A stretch of 64,000 nt of DNA from Sphingomonas spermidinifaciens (lineage in GTDB: Bacteria > Pseudomonadota > Alphaproteobacteria > Sphingomonadales > Sphingomonadaceae): positions 496,001 through 560,000 of the forward strand of contig NZ_NWMW01000001.1 of NCBI RefSeq assembly GCF_002351485.1. Direction: 5' to 3'. This document shows positions 34,351 through 43,566 of the stretch, piece after piece. Under the pieces are notes generated by a model. That model searched no databases, had not been told where the DNA came from, and saw only the letters and a program-made list of their open reading frames with translations. The position numbers and the translations under genes are program-made. Each line of letters starts with the position of its first letter. The first letter of the stretch is position 1.

Positions 34351-35460
34351 TCAGCGAAAGCGGTCGGGGGCGTAGCGTGCCAGATCGACCCCCCGCAGCC
34401 AGTCGGGCCATGCCGCGCCGGTCAACAACGACGCGGCCAGCGCGGCGGCGGCGGGCGCGGTCTGGATGCCGAAGCCGCCCTGCCCGGCGAACCAGAAGAA
34501 CCCATCGCCCGCGGGATCGAAGCCATAGACGGGCAGGCGGTCGGGCGCGAAGCTCCTGAGCCCCGCCCAGCGCCGCTCGACCGCCTCGACCCGCCAGTCG
34601 ACCGCGCCCTCGAACCGGTCGATGGCGATCGCGACGTCCAGTTCCTCGGGCGCGACATCGCGGGGTTCGTCGGGCACCTCGTCATGCGGCGACAACCACA
34701 CGCGGCCGCCCGCCTCGGGCTTGAAATAGAACAGGTCGGCGCCGTCACGGACCAGCGGCAGGTCCGACGCCATCGGCGGATCGGTGCGCAGCTGGACCAT
34801 CGTCCGGCGGAGCGGCGCGATGCCGATCGGCGGCACCCCCGCCGCCGCCGCGACCGCATCCGCCCAGGCCCCGCCCGCATCGACCAGTATGCCCGCGGCG
34901 AAGTCGCCGGCCCGCGTCCTCAGCGTCCAGCCGCCGCCCTCACGCCGCGCCTCTTCCAGCCCCGCGCCGGTGACGATGGTCACCCCGCGCCGCCGCGCGA
35001 GCCCCAGATAGGCGCCGTGCAGCCGCCCCACGTCGATATCCATGCACGTCGGCTCATAGACCGCCTGCACCCAGTCGGGCCGCAGCCCCGGCAGCATCAT
35101 GTGGGGATCGACCCGCTCCAGCGCGACGCCCGTATCGGCGAACTCGGCGATGAACGCATCGAGTGCGGCGGTGTCACCCTCGCGCCCGATGAACAGCTCG
35201 CCGCGCGGCTTGAGGAAGCTTTCGCCTCCAAGTTCCTCGGGCGGGTCGGTCAGGATCGGACCGGACGCGGTGGTCAGTGGCTGGACGCCCGGGCCGCCAT
35301 AGGTCTCCGACCAGAAGGCAGCCGAGCGCCCGGTCGAATGATAGCCGGGCTGATCCTCGGCCTCGAGCAGCAGCACGCGGGCATGGGCCGCCACTTCGGC
35401 CGCAAGGCTGGCGCCGGCGATGCCGCCGCCAACCACGGCAATGTCGAAGCTCTGGTTCAA
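34351..35460 (-). CDS. FAD-dependent oxidoreductase, DAO family
   Basis: The 369-residue product begins DIAVVGGGIAGASLAAEVA, then the GYHSTGRSAAF segment, and ends with a FWFAGQGGFGIQTAPAAA motif that contacts FAD. It resembles D-amino acid dehydrogenase or glycine/sarcosine oxidase-like enzymes; the substrate is not clear. No ATG fits: the TTG at 35460 has AAAAGG 7 bases upstream and overlaps the hydrolase stop by 4 bases (TTGA), so I use it. It is cotranscribed with the alpha/beta hydrolase. Confidence 0.88.
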   Translation of the reverse strand: MNQSFDIAVVGGGIAGASLAAEVAAHARVLLLEAEDQPGYHSTGRSAAFWSETYGGPGVQPLTTASGPILTDPPEELGGESFLKPRGELFIGREGDTAALDAFIAEFADTGVALERVDPHMMLPGLRPDWVQAVYEPTCMDIDVGRLHGAYLGLARRRGVTIVTGAGLEEARREGGGWTLRTRAGDFAAGILVDAGGAWADAVAAAAGVPPIGIAPLRRTMVQLRTDPPMASDLPLVRDGADLFYFKPEAGGRVWLSPHDEVPDEPRDVAPEELDVAIAIDRFEGAVDWRVEAVERRWAGLRSFAPDRLPVYGFDPAGDGFFWFAGQGGFGIQTAPAAAALAASLLTGAAWPDWLRGVDLARYAPDRFR

Positions 35461-36398
35461 GCAGGCGCCTTTTCTTCAAGGAAGTCGTCGATCGCCACCA
35501 ACGCGCGGTCACGCACCGGATCGGCTTCGCGCAAAAGCTCGTGCGCCGCCTCTCGCCCGAAGGCAACCGTCCGAGCCGTCGGAACACGTGCGAGCATCGC
35601 CTTGGCCGCTTTTGGATCGACCAGCCCGTCGGCCTCGGCGACCAGCCCCAGCACCGGCACGTTTAGGCGCGCCAGCCGTGCATCTTCGCGCAGCATCCGC
35701 GTCTCCGCAAAGGCATCGGCGACCCACGCCCAGCTGGGCGGGCCGGTCAGCAGCCTTGGATCGGCCTGTTGCCACCAGATCTCATCGGCGTAGCGATCGG
35801 GATCGTGGGTGAGCAGGCTCTCGCGCGTCTCGGTCGCCGCCGGCCGCTCGTTCCCCTTCCACGCCGGCCGCGCCGGATCGCCCAGCCCGCGCATCAGCCG
35901 CGCCAGCCGCTCGGCCAGCCGGGGCGGGATCGCCCCCTTGAAGCCCAGCATAGGCGCCACAAGCACCGCGGCGGCCGGATCGACCGCTTCCTCGACAAGA
36001 CCTTTCAGGGCCAGGAATCCACCCATCGAATGGCCGATCAGCACATGCGGCGCCGGCACCCGCGCGCTCCAACCGGTCCAGAAGGCGCGGAGGTCGCCGT
36101 GGAACAGTCCAAAGCGCTCGACATGACCGCAATGGGCATGCGGGCCGCAGCGGCCCGACCCGCCCTGCCCGCGCCAGTCGAAGCTCGATACGTGCCAGCC
36201 GCGATCATGCCAGTGGTGAAACGCCTCCAGATACTTCTCGAACACGTCGCCGCGTCCGGCCTGGAACAGGATCGACCCGCGCGCGCCACCCGCGGCAGGC
36301 CAGTCGAACGTCCGGTGCGCCCAACCGTCGGGCGCCCGCCACTCGGCGATCACGGCGTCCGCGGGATAAGCGCGGCGCAAGCTCAAGTTCCCTGCCAT
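35457..36398 (-). CDS. Alpha/beta hydrolase, monoacylglycerol lipase/PldB-like
   Basis: The 313-residue product has the lipase nucleophile elbow GHSMGG (about residues 122-127), an early FDWRGQGGSGR segment (the oxyanion-side HxG-like region), and the catalytic acid and histidine expected in LVAEADGLVDP and GREAAHELLRE. It resembles lysophospholipase L2 / monoacylglycerol lipase. It probably cleaves a lipid ester. It overlaps the downstream oxidoreductase by 4 bases and is divergent from the cpa locus with almost no gap. Confidence 0.85.
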   Translation of the reverse strand: MAGNLSLRRAYPADAVIAEWRAPDGWAHRTFDWPAAGGARGSILFQAGRGDVFEKYLEAFHHWHDRGWHVSSFDWRGQGGSGRCGPHAHCGHVERFGLFHGDLRAFWTGWSARVPAPHVLIGHSMGGFLALKGLVEEAVDPAAAVLVAPMLGFKGAIPPRLAERLARLMRGLGDPARPAWKGNERPAATETRESLLTHDPDRYADEIWWQQADPRLLTGPPSWAWVADAFAETRMLREDARLARLNVPVLGLVAEADGLVDPKAAKAMLARVPTARTVAFGREAAHELLREADPVRDRALVAIDDFLEEKAPA

Positions 36399-36424
36399 GC
36401 GCGATGGTTACGTTTTGGCAAGCC

Positions 36425-36916
36425 ATGTCGTCTAGGCCCGTTGCCATGGGGGCGGGATTCGCATGGTTTTTGCCGGTGGCGCTTTTGTGTCTGCTCGTGT
36501 CGGCAGGCATCGAGGACGTGCGCCGGCGCGAGATCGCTCACTGGAAGAACGCGGCCATCGCCCTGCTCGCGCCCATATGGTGGTGGGCAACGGGGATGCC
36601 GGTGTGGCCCAACATGGCCGTTCAGATCGGCATCGCGCTCGCGATCTTCGCGCTGTTCACCGGCTTGTGGGCACTCGGCCAGATCGGCGGCGGCGACGTC
36701 AAGTTGATCGGCGCGCTTGCCCTGTGGGTGCCGCTGCTGCCGATGATCTCGATGCTCGTCCTCATGTCGCTGATCGGCGGCGTCATTGCGGCGCTGATGT
36801 TGATCGAGCGTAAATGGCGCCGCGATCCGGCGGTGCCGCAAGTTCCTTATGGGGTGGCGATTGCCTGTGCGGCGCTTCTCACCTTTCACGAACCACTCCT
36901 TAACCATTTTCGGTGA
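36425..36916 (+). CDS. cpaA: Prepilin peptidase (A24 family)
   Basis: The product has about 163 residues with six or so hydrophobic helices and the two aspartates of A24 peptidases: D in GIEDVRRRE and D in GGGDVKLIGAL. It trims Flp-type prepilin leaders in the inner membrane. The start is uncertain: ATGs at 36404, 36425 and 36446 are in frame, none with a strong site, and 36404 would leave only 5 bases to the divergent hydrolase gene. It is first of the cpa genes; no flp pilin gene lies beside it. Confidence 0.88.
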   Translation: MSSRPVAMGAGFAWFLPVALLCLLVSAGIEDVRRREIAHWKNAAIALLAPIWWWATGMPVWPNMAVQIGIALAIFALFTGLWALGQIGGGDVKLIGALALWVPLLPMISMLVLMSLIGGVIAALMLIERKWRRDPAVPQVPYGVAIACAALLTFHEPLLNHFR

Positions 36917-36966
36917 CTGGTTAGCTTCCAGGAAACCGGGCCCGAATCGGAAAGGCCAATCGCGTC

Positions 36967-38010
36967 ATGGATGCACGGAAGATCATTCTGCTGGTGGGAG
37001 CGCTCATCGTCGCGGCGATCACCGCGGTCATGGCGCGTAGCCTGTTCGTCGGCCAGTCGGCGCCCGTCGCCACGGCCCAGCCCGCACCCCCGGTGCAGAC
37101 CGGTCCCAAGGTCATGGTCGCGACGAAGGCACTGCCCGTCGGCACGATCATCAGCCCCGACATGGTGAAGTTCCAGCCCTGGCCCGAAGAGCTGATCGAG
37201 AACGCCTATTTCGTCGAGGGCGACAAGTTCGATCCCAAGGCGGTGATGGGGACGGTCGTGCGCTTCGCCGTGCCCGCCGGCCAACCGGTGACGCAGGGCA
37301 ACCTCGTCAAGCCGGGGGACCGCGGCTTCCTCGCCGCTGCGCTCGGCGCGGGCATGCGCGCCGTGACGGTGCCGGTCAACGCCCAGTCGGCGGTCGCGGG
37401 CTTCGTCTTCCCGGGCGACCGCGTCGATCTCATCCTCACCCAGTCGGTGTCGGGCGGCGGCGACGGCCCGCCGCTGAAGGCCTCGGAAACGGTGCTGCGC
37501 AACCTGCGCGTGCTCGCGACCGACCAGCGCGCCGACAAGCAGACCGACGACAAGGGCAACACCGTCGTCACGCCCTATGCAACCGTCACGCTCGAAGTGA
37601 CCCCGCGCATCGCCGAAAAGATCTCGGTCGCGCAGCAGGTCGGGTCGCTGTCGCTGTCGCTGCGCTCGATCGCCGACAACGCCGCCGACCTTGAGGAAGC
37701 GATCGCCTCGGGCGAGGTAAGCGTGCCCGACGGCAACGATCCCAATGCGGAAAAGGCGATGCTCGCGCGAGTGGCGGCGCGCCCGATCGAGGGCAAGAGC
37801 AGCTATTCGACCGGCGCCGACGTGTCGCGCTTCCAGCGCGCCACCGTGCCCGGCCGCAGCGCAGGCGGGGCGACGATCGCCGGCCCGCAGCTCGCGAGCG
37901 CCCCGGGGGGCAATTATCCGGGCGCCACGGCGCCGAAGCCGAAGGGCCCGGTGGTCCGCGTCGCGCGGGGCACCAACGTGACGGAAGTCGAAATCGGGGG
38001 GAAGAACTGA
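36967..38010 (+). CDS. cpaB: Flp pilus assembly protein CpaB/RcpC
   Basis: The 347-residue product has one N-terminal membrane span (about 5-24), then a SAF/RcpC domain with VATKALPVGTIISPDMV and AGFVFPGDRVDLILT, and a low-complexity Gly/Pro C-terminus. CpaB is a periplasmic partner that supports the CpaC secretin. It is followed one base later by cpaC and lies 50 bases after cpaA. Confidence 0.92.
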   Translation: MDARKIILLVGALIVAAITAVMARSLFVGQSAPVATAQPAPPVQTGPKVMVATKALPVGTIISPDMVKFQPWPEELIENAYFVEGDKFDPKAVMGTVVRFAVPAGQPVTQGNLVKPGDRGFLAAALGAGMRAVTVPVNAQSAVAGFVFPGDRVDLILTQSVSGGGDGPPLKASETVLRNLRVLATDQRADKQTDDKGNTVVTPYATVTLEVTPRIAEKISVAQQVGSLSLSLRSIADNAADLEEAIASGEVSVPDGNDPNAEKAMLARVAARPIEGKSSYSTGADVSRFQRATVPGRSAGGATIAGPQLASAPGGNYPGATAPKPKGPVVRVARGTNVTEVEIGGKN

Positions 38011-38011
38011 C

Positions 38012-39565
38012 ATGGCGACGTTGCCGAACAGCCGGCGCATTGCGCTGGCGCTCGCGGCGGCGGCTCCGTTTGCGATCGCGATCGCCGCACCGGCCACCGC
38101 GCAGAGCATCAACGAGCCTCGCGAGACGATGCAACTGAACACGGGCCTGGGCCGGATGGTCACGGTCGCGACGCCGATCACCGATGTGTTCGTGGCCGAT
38201 GGCGGCATCGCCGACGTCCAGGTGCGCAGCCCCGGCCAGTTCTGGGTCTTCGGCAAGAAGCGGGGTGAAACCACCGTCTATGCCGTGTCGAAGTCGGGCA
38301 AGGTGGTCTACTCCACGCAGCTGCGCGTCGGCGACAACTACAATTCGCTCGACCAGATGCTGGGCTTGGCGATGCCCGAGGCGACGATCCGGACGACGAC
38401 GATGAACGGCGTCGTCCTGCTGACCGGCACCGTCGCGCAGCCCGCCGACGCCGCCGAGGCCGAGCGCCTCGTCCAGGCGTTCGTCGGCAAGGAGACGAAC
38501 GTCGTCTCGCGCCTGCGCACGGCGACGCCGCTTCAGGTCAACCTGCAGGTCAAGATCGCCGAGGTCAGCCGCAGCTTCCTGAAAAACATTGGCACGAACC
38601 TGACCACGCGCGACAACGGGTCGTTCCTGTTCGGCCTGTCGCGCGGACGCCAGGGCACGATCACGACGGTCGAGGGCGTTCCCGGCGTACCGGGCGCACC
38701 GGTCGATTCAAACGGCGCGCGGCCGGGCGACACGCTCTTCGGTTTCCCCGCCCAGCAGGACTCGAGCTCGCTGGTGGGCGCCGCCGGTCGCTTCCTCGGC
38801 CTCGACCTGCTCGCCTCGCTCGATCTGGGCGAAACGATCGGCCAGGTGACGACGCTCGCCAACCCGAACCTGACCGCACTGTCGGGCGAGACCGCCAATT
38901 TCCTGGCCGGCGGCGAGATCCCGATCCCGATCAGCCAGGGGCTCGGCGCGGTCAGCGTCCAGTTCAAGCAATATGGCGTCAGCCTTGCCTACACGCCGAC
39001 CGTGCTCGCCGACGGCCGCATCTCGCTGCGCGTCCGTCCCGAAGTGTCGCAGCTCTCGGCCGCCGGCGCGGTGGTGTTCCAGGGCATCCAGATCCCGGCG
39101 CTTACCACGCGGCGCGCGGAAACGACGGTCGAGCTCGGCTCGGGCCAAAGCTTCATGATCGCTGGGTTGCTTCAGAACAATCACGACAACCAGATCGAGA
39201 AGACCCCCGGGCTCGGCGACCTGCCCGTGCTCGGCACGCTGTTCCGCTCCAACGGCTTTCGCCGCCAGGAAACCGAGCTGGTGATCGTCGTCACGCCCTA
39301 TCTGGTCAAGCCGGTCGACGCGAACCAGATCGCGTTGCCGACCGACGGCTACAAGACCCCGACCGACGTCGAACGCATCCTGCTCGGCCAGCTGGAAAGC
39401 CTGTCAAGCCACCGCGATCGTCCCAAGCCGGGCATGGCCGTCCCACCGGCATCGCCCCCGACGCTCGGCCTGGCGACGCCTGCCCCGGTCGCCCCGGCGC
39501 CGGCCCCCGTCAGGCGCGAAAAGTCGGACAAGGGCGCAGCCGCCCCCGGCTTCAGCAGCAATTAA
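38012..39565 (+). CDS. cpaC: Flp pilus secretin CpaC/RcpA
   Basis: The 517-residue product has a signal peptide (cleavage near ATAQS, residue 31), an N-terminal ring-building region with BON-like VLLTGTVAQPADAAEA, and the secretin core with QVNLQVKIAEVSR, a VQFKQYGVSLAYTPTV strand and ETELVIVVTPYLVKPV end. It forms the outer-membrane channel for the tad pilus. A Pro-rich tail follows. It stops 12 bases before cpaD. Confidence 0.94.
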   Translation: MATLPNSRRIALALAAAAPFAIAIAAPATAQSINEPRETMQLNTGLGRMVTVATPITDVFVADGGIADVQVRSPGQFWVFGKKRGETTVYAVSKSGKVVYSTQLRVGDNYNSLDQMLGLAMPEATIRTTTMNGVVLLTGTVAQPADAAEAERLVQAFVGKETNVVSRLRTATPLQVNLQVKIAEVSRSFLKNIGTNLTTRDNGSFLFGLSRGRQGTITTVEGVPGVPGAPVDSNGARPGDTLFGFPAQQDSSSLVGAAGRFLGLDLLASLDLGETIGQVTTLANPNLTALSGETANFLAGGEIPIPISQGLGAVSVQFKQYGVSLAYTPTVLADGRISLRVRPEVSQLSAAGAVVFQGIQIPALTTRRAETTVELGSGQSFMIAGLLQNNHDNQIEKTPGLGDLPVLGTLFRSNGFRRQETELVIVVTPYLVKPVDANQIALPTDGYKTPTDVERILLGQLESLSSHRDRPKPGMAVPPASPPTLGLATPAPVAPAPAPVRREKSDKGAAAPGFSSN

Positions 39566-39577
39566 AGGATGCGTGAC

Positions 39578-40213
39578 ATGCGCCTTTCGACCGCCGCCCT
39601 CGTCCTTTCCGCAACTTTTCTCGCCGGGTGCGGCGGGACGCAGAACCGCAGCGTCAATTCGGTCCACCAGCCCGTGGTCAGTCGCGCCGACTACACGCTC
39701 GACCTGAGCGCCGGACCGGGCGGACTTGCAACCGGCGAACAGCAGCGGCTTGCCGGCTGGCTGGCGGCGCTGGGCACCCGCTACGGCGACCGGCTGACCG
39801 TCGATGACGGCGGCAACGGCGATACCGCGACGCGCGGCGACATCGCCGCGGTCGCAGGCCGCTATGGCCTGCTCCTGGGCGACAGTGCGCCGGTGACGCC
39901 CGGCGCCGTCGAGCCGGGAATCGTTCGGGTGGTGGTATCGCGCATGAGCGCAGCGGTACCCGGCTGCCCAGACCAAAGCCGCACCTACCAGCCCAACTTC
40001 GGCGCCCACACCAGTTCGGACTTCGGCTGCGGGATCAACCGCAACCTGGCCGCGATGATCGCCCAGCCCGAGGATCTCGTTCGCGGCCGTTCGACCGACG
40101 GCGTGACCGATCCGATGACCGCGTCAAAGCCGATCGATGCGCTTCGCAAGAGCCCGACCGCAGTCGGCCAGGCGCTGCAGGCCACGCGCACCAGCAATTC
40201 GGGAGCCCAGTAA
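39578..40213 (+). CDS. cpaD: Pilus assembly lipoprotein CpaD
   Basis: The 211-residue product starts at ATG 39578, which has AAAGGA 8 bases upstream. A lipobox FLAGC follows (Cys about residue 17). The C-terminal domain with PNFGAHTSSDFGCGINRNLAAMI is the CpaD signature. It is probably the pilotin-like partner of the secretin. An in-frame ATG at 39569 overlaps that ribosome site and is less likely. One base separates it from cpaE. Confidence 0.9.
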   Translation: MRLSTAALVLSATFLAGCGGTQNRSVNSVHQPVVSRADYTLDLSAGPGGLATGEQQRLAGWLAALGTRYGDRLTVDDGGNGDTATRGDIAAVAGRYGLLLGDSAPVTPGAVEPGIVRVVVSRMSAAVPGCPDQSRTYQPNFGAHTSSDFGCGINRNLAAMIAQPEDLVRGRSTDGVTDPMTASKPIDALRKSPTAVGQALQATRTSNSGAQ

Positions 40214-40214
40214 C

Positions 40215-41486
40215 ATGAACGCGCCCTGGAATCCCGCCCGCGCGGGCACGCGCGATCCCTTCGTCGCCTTCGTCTGCGATGAGAATTCGGCCGAGACGAT
40301 GCGGCAGGTCGCCAGCGAGCAGGGCTGGGCCGCCGAAAAGGTCAACAAGGGCGGCCTGCGCAACGCCGTCCAGACACTGTCGGTATCGGCCAGCCCGGTG
40401 ATCCTGTTCGTCGATCTGTCCGAAAGCGGCGATCCGCTCAACGACATCAACGCATTGGCCGAGGTCTGTGAGCCGGGCACCGTCGTCATCGCCTGCGGGC
40501 AGGTGAACGACGTGCGACTTTATCGCGACCTCGTTGCCAGCGGCATCCACGACTATCTGCTGAAGCCGCTCAATCCCGACGCCCTTCGCGAGACGTTCGC
40601 GCAGGCGCATGCGCACATTAACGCGCCAAAGGCGGTCGAAGCGAGCGTCGAGCGCGCACATTGCGGCGTTGCGGTGATCGGCACGCGCGGCGGCGTCGGC
40701 GCCTCGACGCTGGCGACCTCGCTCGCCTGGCTGATGAGCGACAAGGGTGGGCGCACGACCGCGCTGCTCGACCTCGATGTCCATTTCGGCACCGGTGCGC
40801 TGGCGCTCGACCTCGAGCCCGGCCGCGGGCTGACCGACGCCATCGAGAATCCCAGCCGCATCGACGGGCTCTTCATCGAGCGCGCGATGGTCCGCGCGTC
40901 GGAAAAGCTGGCCGTCCTGTCAGCCGAGGCACCGATCCATTCGCCGGTGATGACCGACGGCGCCGCCTTCTACCAGTTGCAGGAGGAGCTGCGCTCGGCG
41001 TTCGAGTGCACCGTCGTCGATCTGCCGCGCGCGATGCTGGTCCAGTTCCCGCATCTACTGGCCGAAATCCAGGCAGCGGTGATCGTGACCGAACTGACGC
41101 TCGCCGCTGCGCGCGACGCGATCCGGCTGCTCTCGTGGTTCAAGTCGAACGCACCGCACGTGCAGGTGATTCTCGCCGCCAACCGCGTGCCGCCGGCCGC
41201 GGTCCTCGAGATCACGCGCAAGGACTTTGAAAGTTCGATCGAGCGCAAAGTCGATTACGTCATCGGCTACGACCAGAAGCTTTGTGCGCAGGCGGCCAAG
41301 CTCGGCAAGCCGATGGCCGAGGCGGGCAAGGGCTCGAAGACCGTCGCGCCGATCGGCGAGCTGTCGCGCGCACTGCTCGCGATCGGCGACGCGGCTGCCG
41401 ACGATACGCCCGTCAAGGCCAAGGCCGCGGGCGGATCGCTCATGTCCAAGCTGACTGCAAAGCTGCCGATCAAGGCGAAGAAGTAA
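40215..41486 (+). CDS. cpaE: Pilus localisation protein CpaE/TadZ-like
   Basis: The 423-residue product has an N-terminal receiver-like part (about 20-145) and a C-terminal ParA/MinD-type domain starting GTRGGVGASTLATSLAWL. The P-loop reads GGVGAST: the usual final lysine is replaced by Ala, a variant seen in some CpaE/TadZ proteins. The downstream DLDVHFG and LPRAMLV segments match MinD-like switches. In Caulobacter CpaE sets the pole for the pilus machine. The ATG at 40215 lies one base after cpaD. No cpaF follows. Confidence 0.92.
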   Translation: MNAPWNPARAGTRDPFVAFVCDENSAETMRQVASEQGWAAEKVNKGGLRNAVQTLSVSASPVILFVDLSESGDPLNDINALAEVCEPGTVVIACGQVNDVRLYRDLVASGIHDYLLKPLNPDALRETFAQAHAHINAPKAVEASVERAHCGVAVIGTRGGVGASTLATSLAWLMSDKGGRTTALLDLDVHFGTGALALDLEPGRGLTDAIENPSRIDGLFIERAMVRASEKLAVLSAEAPIHSPVMTDGAAFYQLQEELRSAFECTVVDLPRAMLVQFPHLLAEIQAAVIVTELTLAAARDAIRLLSWFKSNAPHVQVILAANRVPPAAVLEITRKDFESSIERKVDYVIGYDQKLCAQAAKLGKPMAEAGKGSKTVAPIGELSRALLAIGDAAADDTPVKAKAAGGSLMSKLTAKLPIKAKK

Positions 41487-41495
41487 ACCCCGCGC

Positions 41496-41515
41496 CGCCC
41501 CGCTCACGCGGGGCG
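41496..41515 (+). terminator. Hairpin between cpaE and tadB, candidate terminator or scar
   Basis: A perfect 8-base stem (CGCCCCGC and GCGGGGCG) with a TCAC loop lies 9 bases after the cpaE stop. In standard cpa loci the cpaF ATPase gene sits exactly here. The hairpin is not followed by a T run, so attenuation rather than full termination is possible. TadB and TadC would then need their own promoter or read-through. Confidence 0.5.
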
Positions 41516-41551
41516 CCGCCAGACGGATGGGAGGCGACCATCGGCGCCGAA

Positions 41552-42517
41552 ATGATGCCGGTCCTGATGTTGACGATCGGCGCGACGCTCATGCTCGGCA
41601 TGGCCACGCTCGCCTTCGCCGGCCCCTCGGCCGCCAAGGCGAGCAGCCGCCGCCTCGCGGCGGTGCGCGAGCGTCACACCGGCCTCAACGGGGTGATGGA
41701 GGCGCAGATGCGCCGGATCTCGACCGCGAAGGCGACGCGGCTGGACGAAGCGTTCATGCGCTTCCTGCCCAACCCGGCGCAGCTCGCCAAGCGGCTGGCG
41801 ATGACGGGCAAGACCTGGACGGTGAGCCAATATGGCACCGCCAGCGCAGGGCTGTTCGCGGTGGTGACGCTGGCCGCCTGGCTCCGCGGCTTTCCCTTTC
41901 TGCTCGCGCTTTGCTTCGGTGCGTTCGTCGGCGCGTTCGTACCGCATTTTGTCGTCAGCAAGACGATCAAGCGCCGCATCGCCAAGTTCACGGCGAAGTT
42001 CCCGGACGCGATCGAACTGCTCGTCCGCGGCCTGCGGTCGGGGCTGCCCATCACCGAGACGATAGGCGTCGTCGGCCAGGAAGTGCCCGGCCCCGTCGGC
42101 GAGGAATTCCGCGCGGTTTCCGACAAGATGAAGATCGGCCGCACGCTTGATGCCGCGCTTCAGGAGACGGCGGAGCGTTTGGGTACGCCCGAGTTTCAGT
42201 TCTTCGTCATCACCATCGCGATCCAGCGCGAGACGGGCGGCAACCTTGCCGAAACGCTCGCCAACCTTGCCGACGTGTTGCGCAAGCGCGGCCAGATGAA
42301 GCTCAAGATCAAGGCGATGTCGTCGGAATCAAAGGCGTCCGCCTATATCGTCGGCTCGCTGCCATTCATCGTCTTCGGCCTTATCTGGATGATCAACGGC
42401 AATTACATGCAGCGCTTCTTCATCGACGAACGGCTGATCGTCGCGGGCCTTGGTGGGCTCGTGTGGATGGGGATGGGCGCCTTCATCATGGCGAAGATGG
42501 TGGATTTCGAGATCTGA
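41552..42517 (+). CDS. tadB: Tad pilus inner-membrane protein TadB/CpaG
   Basis: The 321-residue product has N- and C-terminal membrane spans and a central type II secretion F domain: AKFPDAIELLVRGLRSGLPI, EEFRAVSDKMKIGRTLDAAL and AIQRETGGNLAETLANLA. It forms the platform in the inner membrane on which CpaF acts. The ATGs at 41552 and 41555 are both possible; a GGGAGG sequence lies rather far upstream. It is followed one base later by tadC. Confidence 0.92.
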   Translation: MMPVLMLTIGATLMLGMATLAFAGPSAAKASSRRLAAVRERHTGLNGVMEAQMRRISTAKATRLDEAFMRFLPNPAQLAKRLAMTGKTWTVSQYGTASAGLFAVVTLAAWLRGFPFLLALCFGAFVGAFVPHFVVSKTIKRRIAKFTAKFPDAIELLVRGLRSGLPITETIGVVGQEVPGPVGEEFRAVSDKMKIGRTLDAALQETAERLGTPEFQFFVITIAIQRETGGNLAETLANLADVLRKRGQMKLKIKAMSSESKASAYIVGSLPFIVFGLIWMINGNYMQRFFIDERLIVAGLGGLVWMGMGAFIMAKMVDFEI

Positions 42518-42518
42518 C

Positions 42519-43514
42519 ATGCCTACCGCACCCGGCCCTACCCTGCTCGGCTTCGACATCTATCTCGTCGCCACTCTTCTGTCCGCGGTCGCGGCGCTGG
42601 CGACGATCATGGCGATCTATGCCGCGGTCAGCATCCGCGATCCCATGGCGAAGCGCGTCAAGGCGCTCAACGACCGCCGCGAGCAGCTGAAGGCGGGCAT
42701 CACCGCCTCGACCAGCAAGCGGCGCGCCAAGCTCGTCCAAAAGAACGACGCCGCCGACAGAATGCGCGACTTCCTGTCGTCGCTGAAGGTGCTTCAGGAC
42801 GAACAGCTCAAGGTCGCGCAGCGCAAGCTCCTTCAGGCCGGCATCCGGTCGAAGGATTGGGCGGTCGCGGTGATCTTCGGCCGGCTGGTGATGCCGATCG
42901 TGCTCGGCGGGCCGATGCTCTACTGGGTCTATGGCACCGACGGCTTTGCCGACTGGTCGCCGCTCAAGGCCTATGGTCTTGTCGCGATGACGTTCATCGG
43001 CGCGTACAAGGCGCCCGACCTCTATCTGCAGAACAAGATCAAGAAGCGGTCGGACGCGATCCGCAAGGGCCTGCCCGACGCGCTCGATCTGCTCGTCATC
43101 TGCGCCGAGGCGGGCTTGACCGTTGACGCCGCCTTCCACCGCGTCGCACGCGAGCTCGGCCGCGCCTATCCAGAGCTCGGCGAGGAGTTCTCGCTGACCG
43201 CGATCGAGCTCGGCTTCCTCACCGACCGTCGCCAGGCGTTCGAGAACCTCGCGACCCGCGTCGATCTGGAGGCGGTGAAGGGCGTCGTCACGACGATGAT
43301 CCAGACCGAGAAATACGGCACGCCCCTCGCCTCCGCCCTCCGCGTCCTGTCGGCCGAGTTCCGCAACGAGCGGATGATGCGCGCCGAGGAAAAGGCCGCG
43401 CGCCTGCCCGCGATCATGACGGTGCCGCTGATCCTGTTCATCCTGCCGACGCTGTTCGTCGTCATCCTTGGCCCTGCGGCCTGCGACATCAACGACGCAC
43501 TGCTGGCGGGATAA
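42519..43514 (+). CDS. tadC: Tad pilus inner-membrane protein TadC/CpaH
   Basis: The 331-residue product has a membrane span near the start, a basic cytosolic stretch, a second hydrophobic region, and the F domain core LPDALDLLVICAEAGLTVDAAF followed by GEEFSLTAIELGFLTDRRQA and TEKYGTPLASALRVLSAEF. It pairs with TadB. It is the last recognisable tad gene of the locus; no TadD, TadE or TadG follows. Confidence 0.93.
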   Translation: MPTAPGPTLLGFDIYLVATLLSAVAALATIMAIYAAVSIRDPMAKRVKALNDRREQLKAGITASTSKRRAKLVQKNDAADRMRDFLSSLKVLQDEQLKVAQRKLLQAGIRSKDWAVAVIFGRLVMPIVLGGPMLYWVYGTDGFADWSPLKAYGLVAMTFIGAYKAPDLYLQNKIKKRSDAIRKGLPDALDLLVICAEAGLTVDAAFHRVARELGRAYPELGEEFSLTAIELGFLTDRRQAFENLATRVDLEAVKGVVTTMIQTEKYGTPLASALRVLSAEFRNERMMRAEEKAARLPAIMTVPLILFILPTLFVVILGPAACDINDALLAG

Positions 43515-43566
43515 GGGAACGGCCTGCCGGGCGCGCCGTTCAGCCTCCGTAACAGGAGGCGATGCG

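Noticed and set aside
41487..41551. Possible remnant of cpaF between cpaE and tadB
   Set aside because: The 65 bases hold only a hairpin and ribosome-site-like sequence; no residue of CpaF could be recognised.
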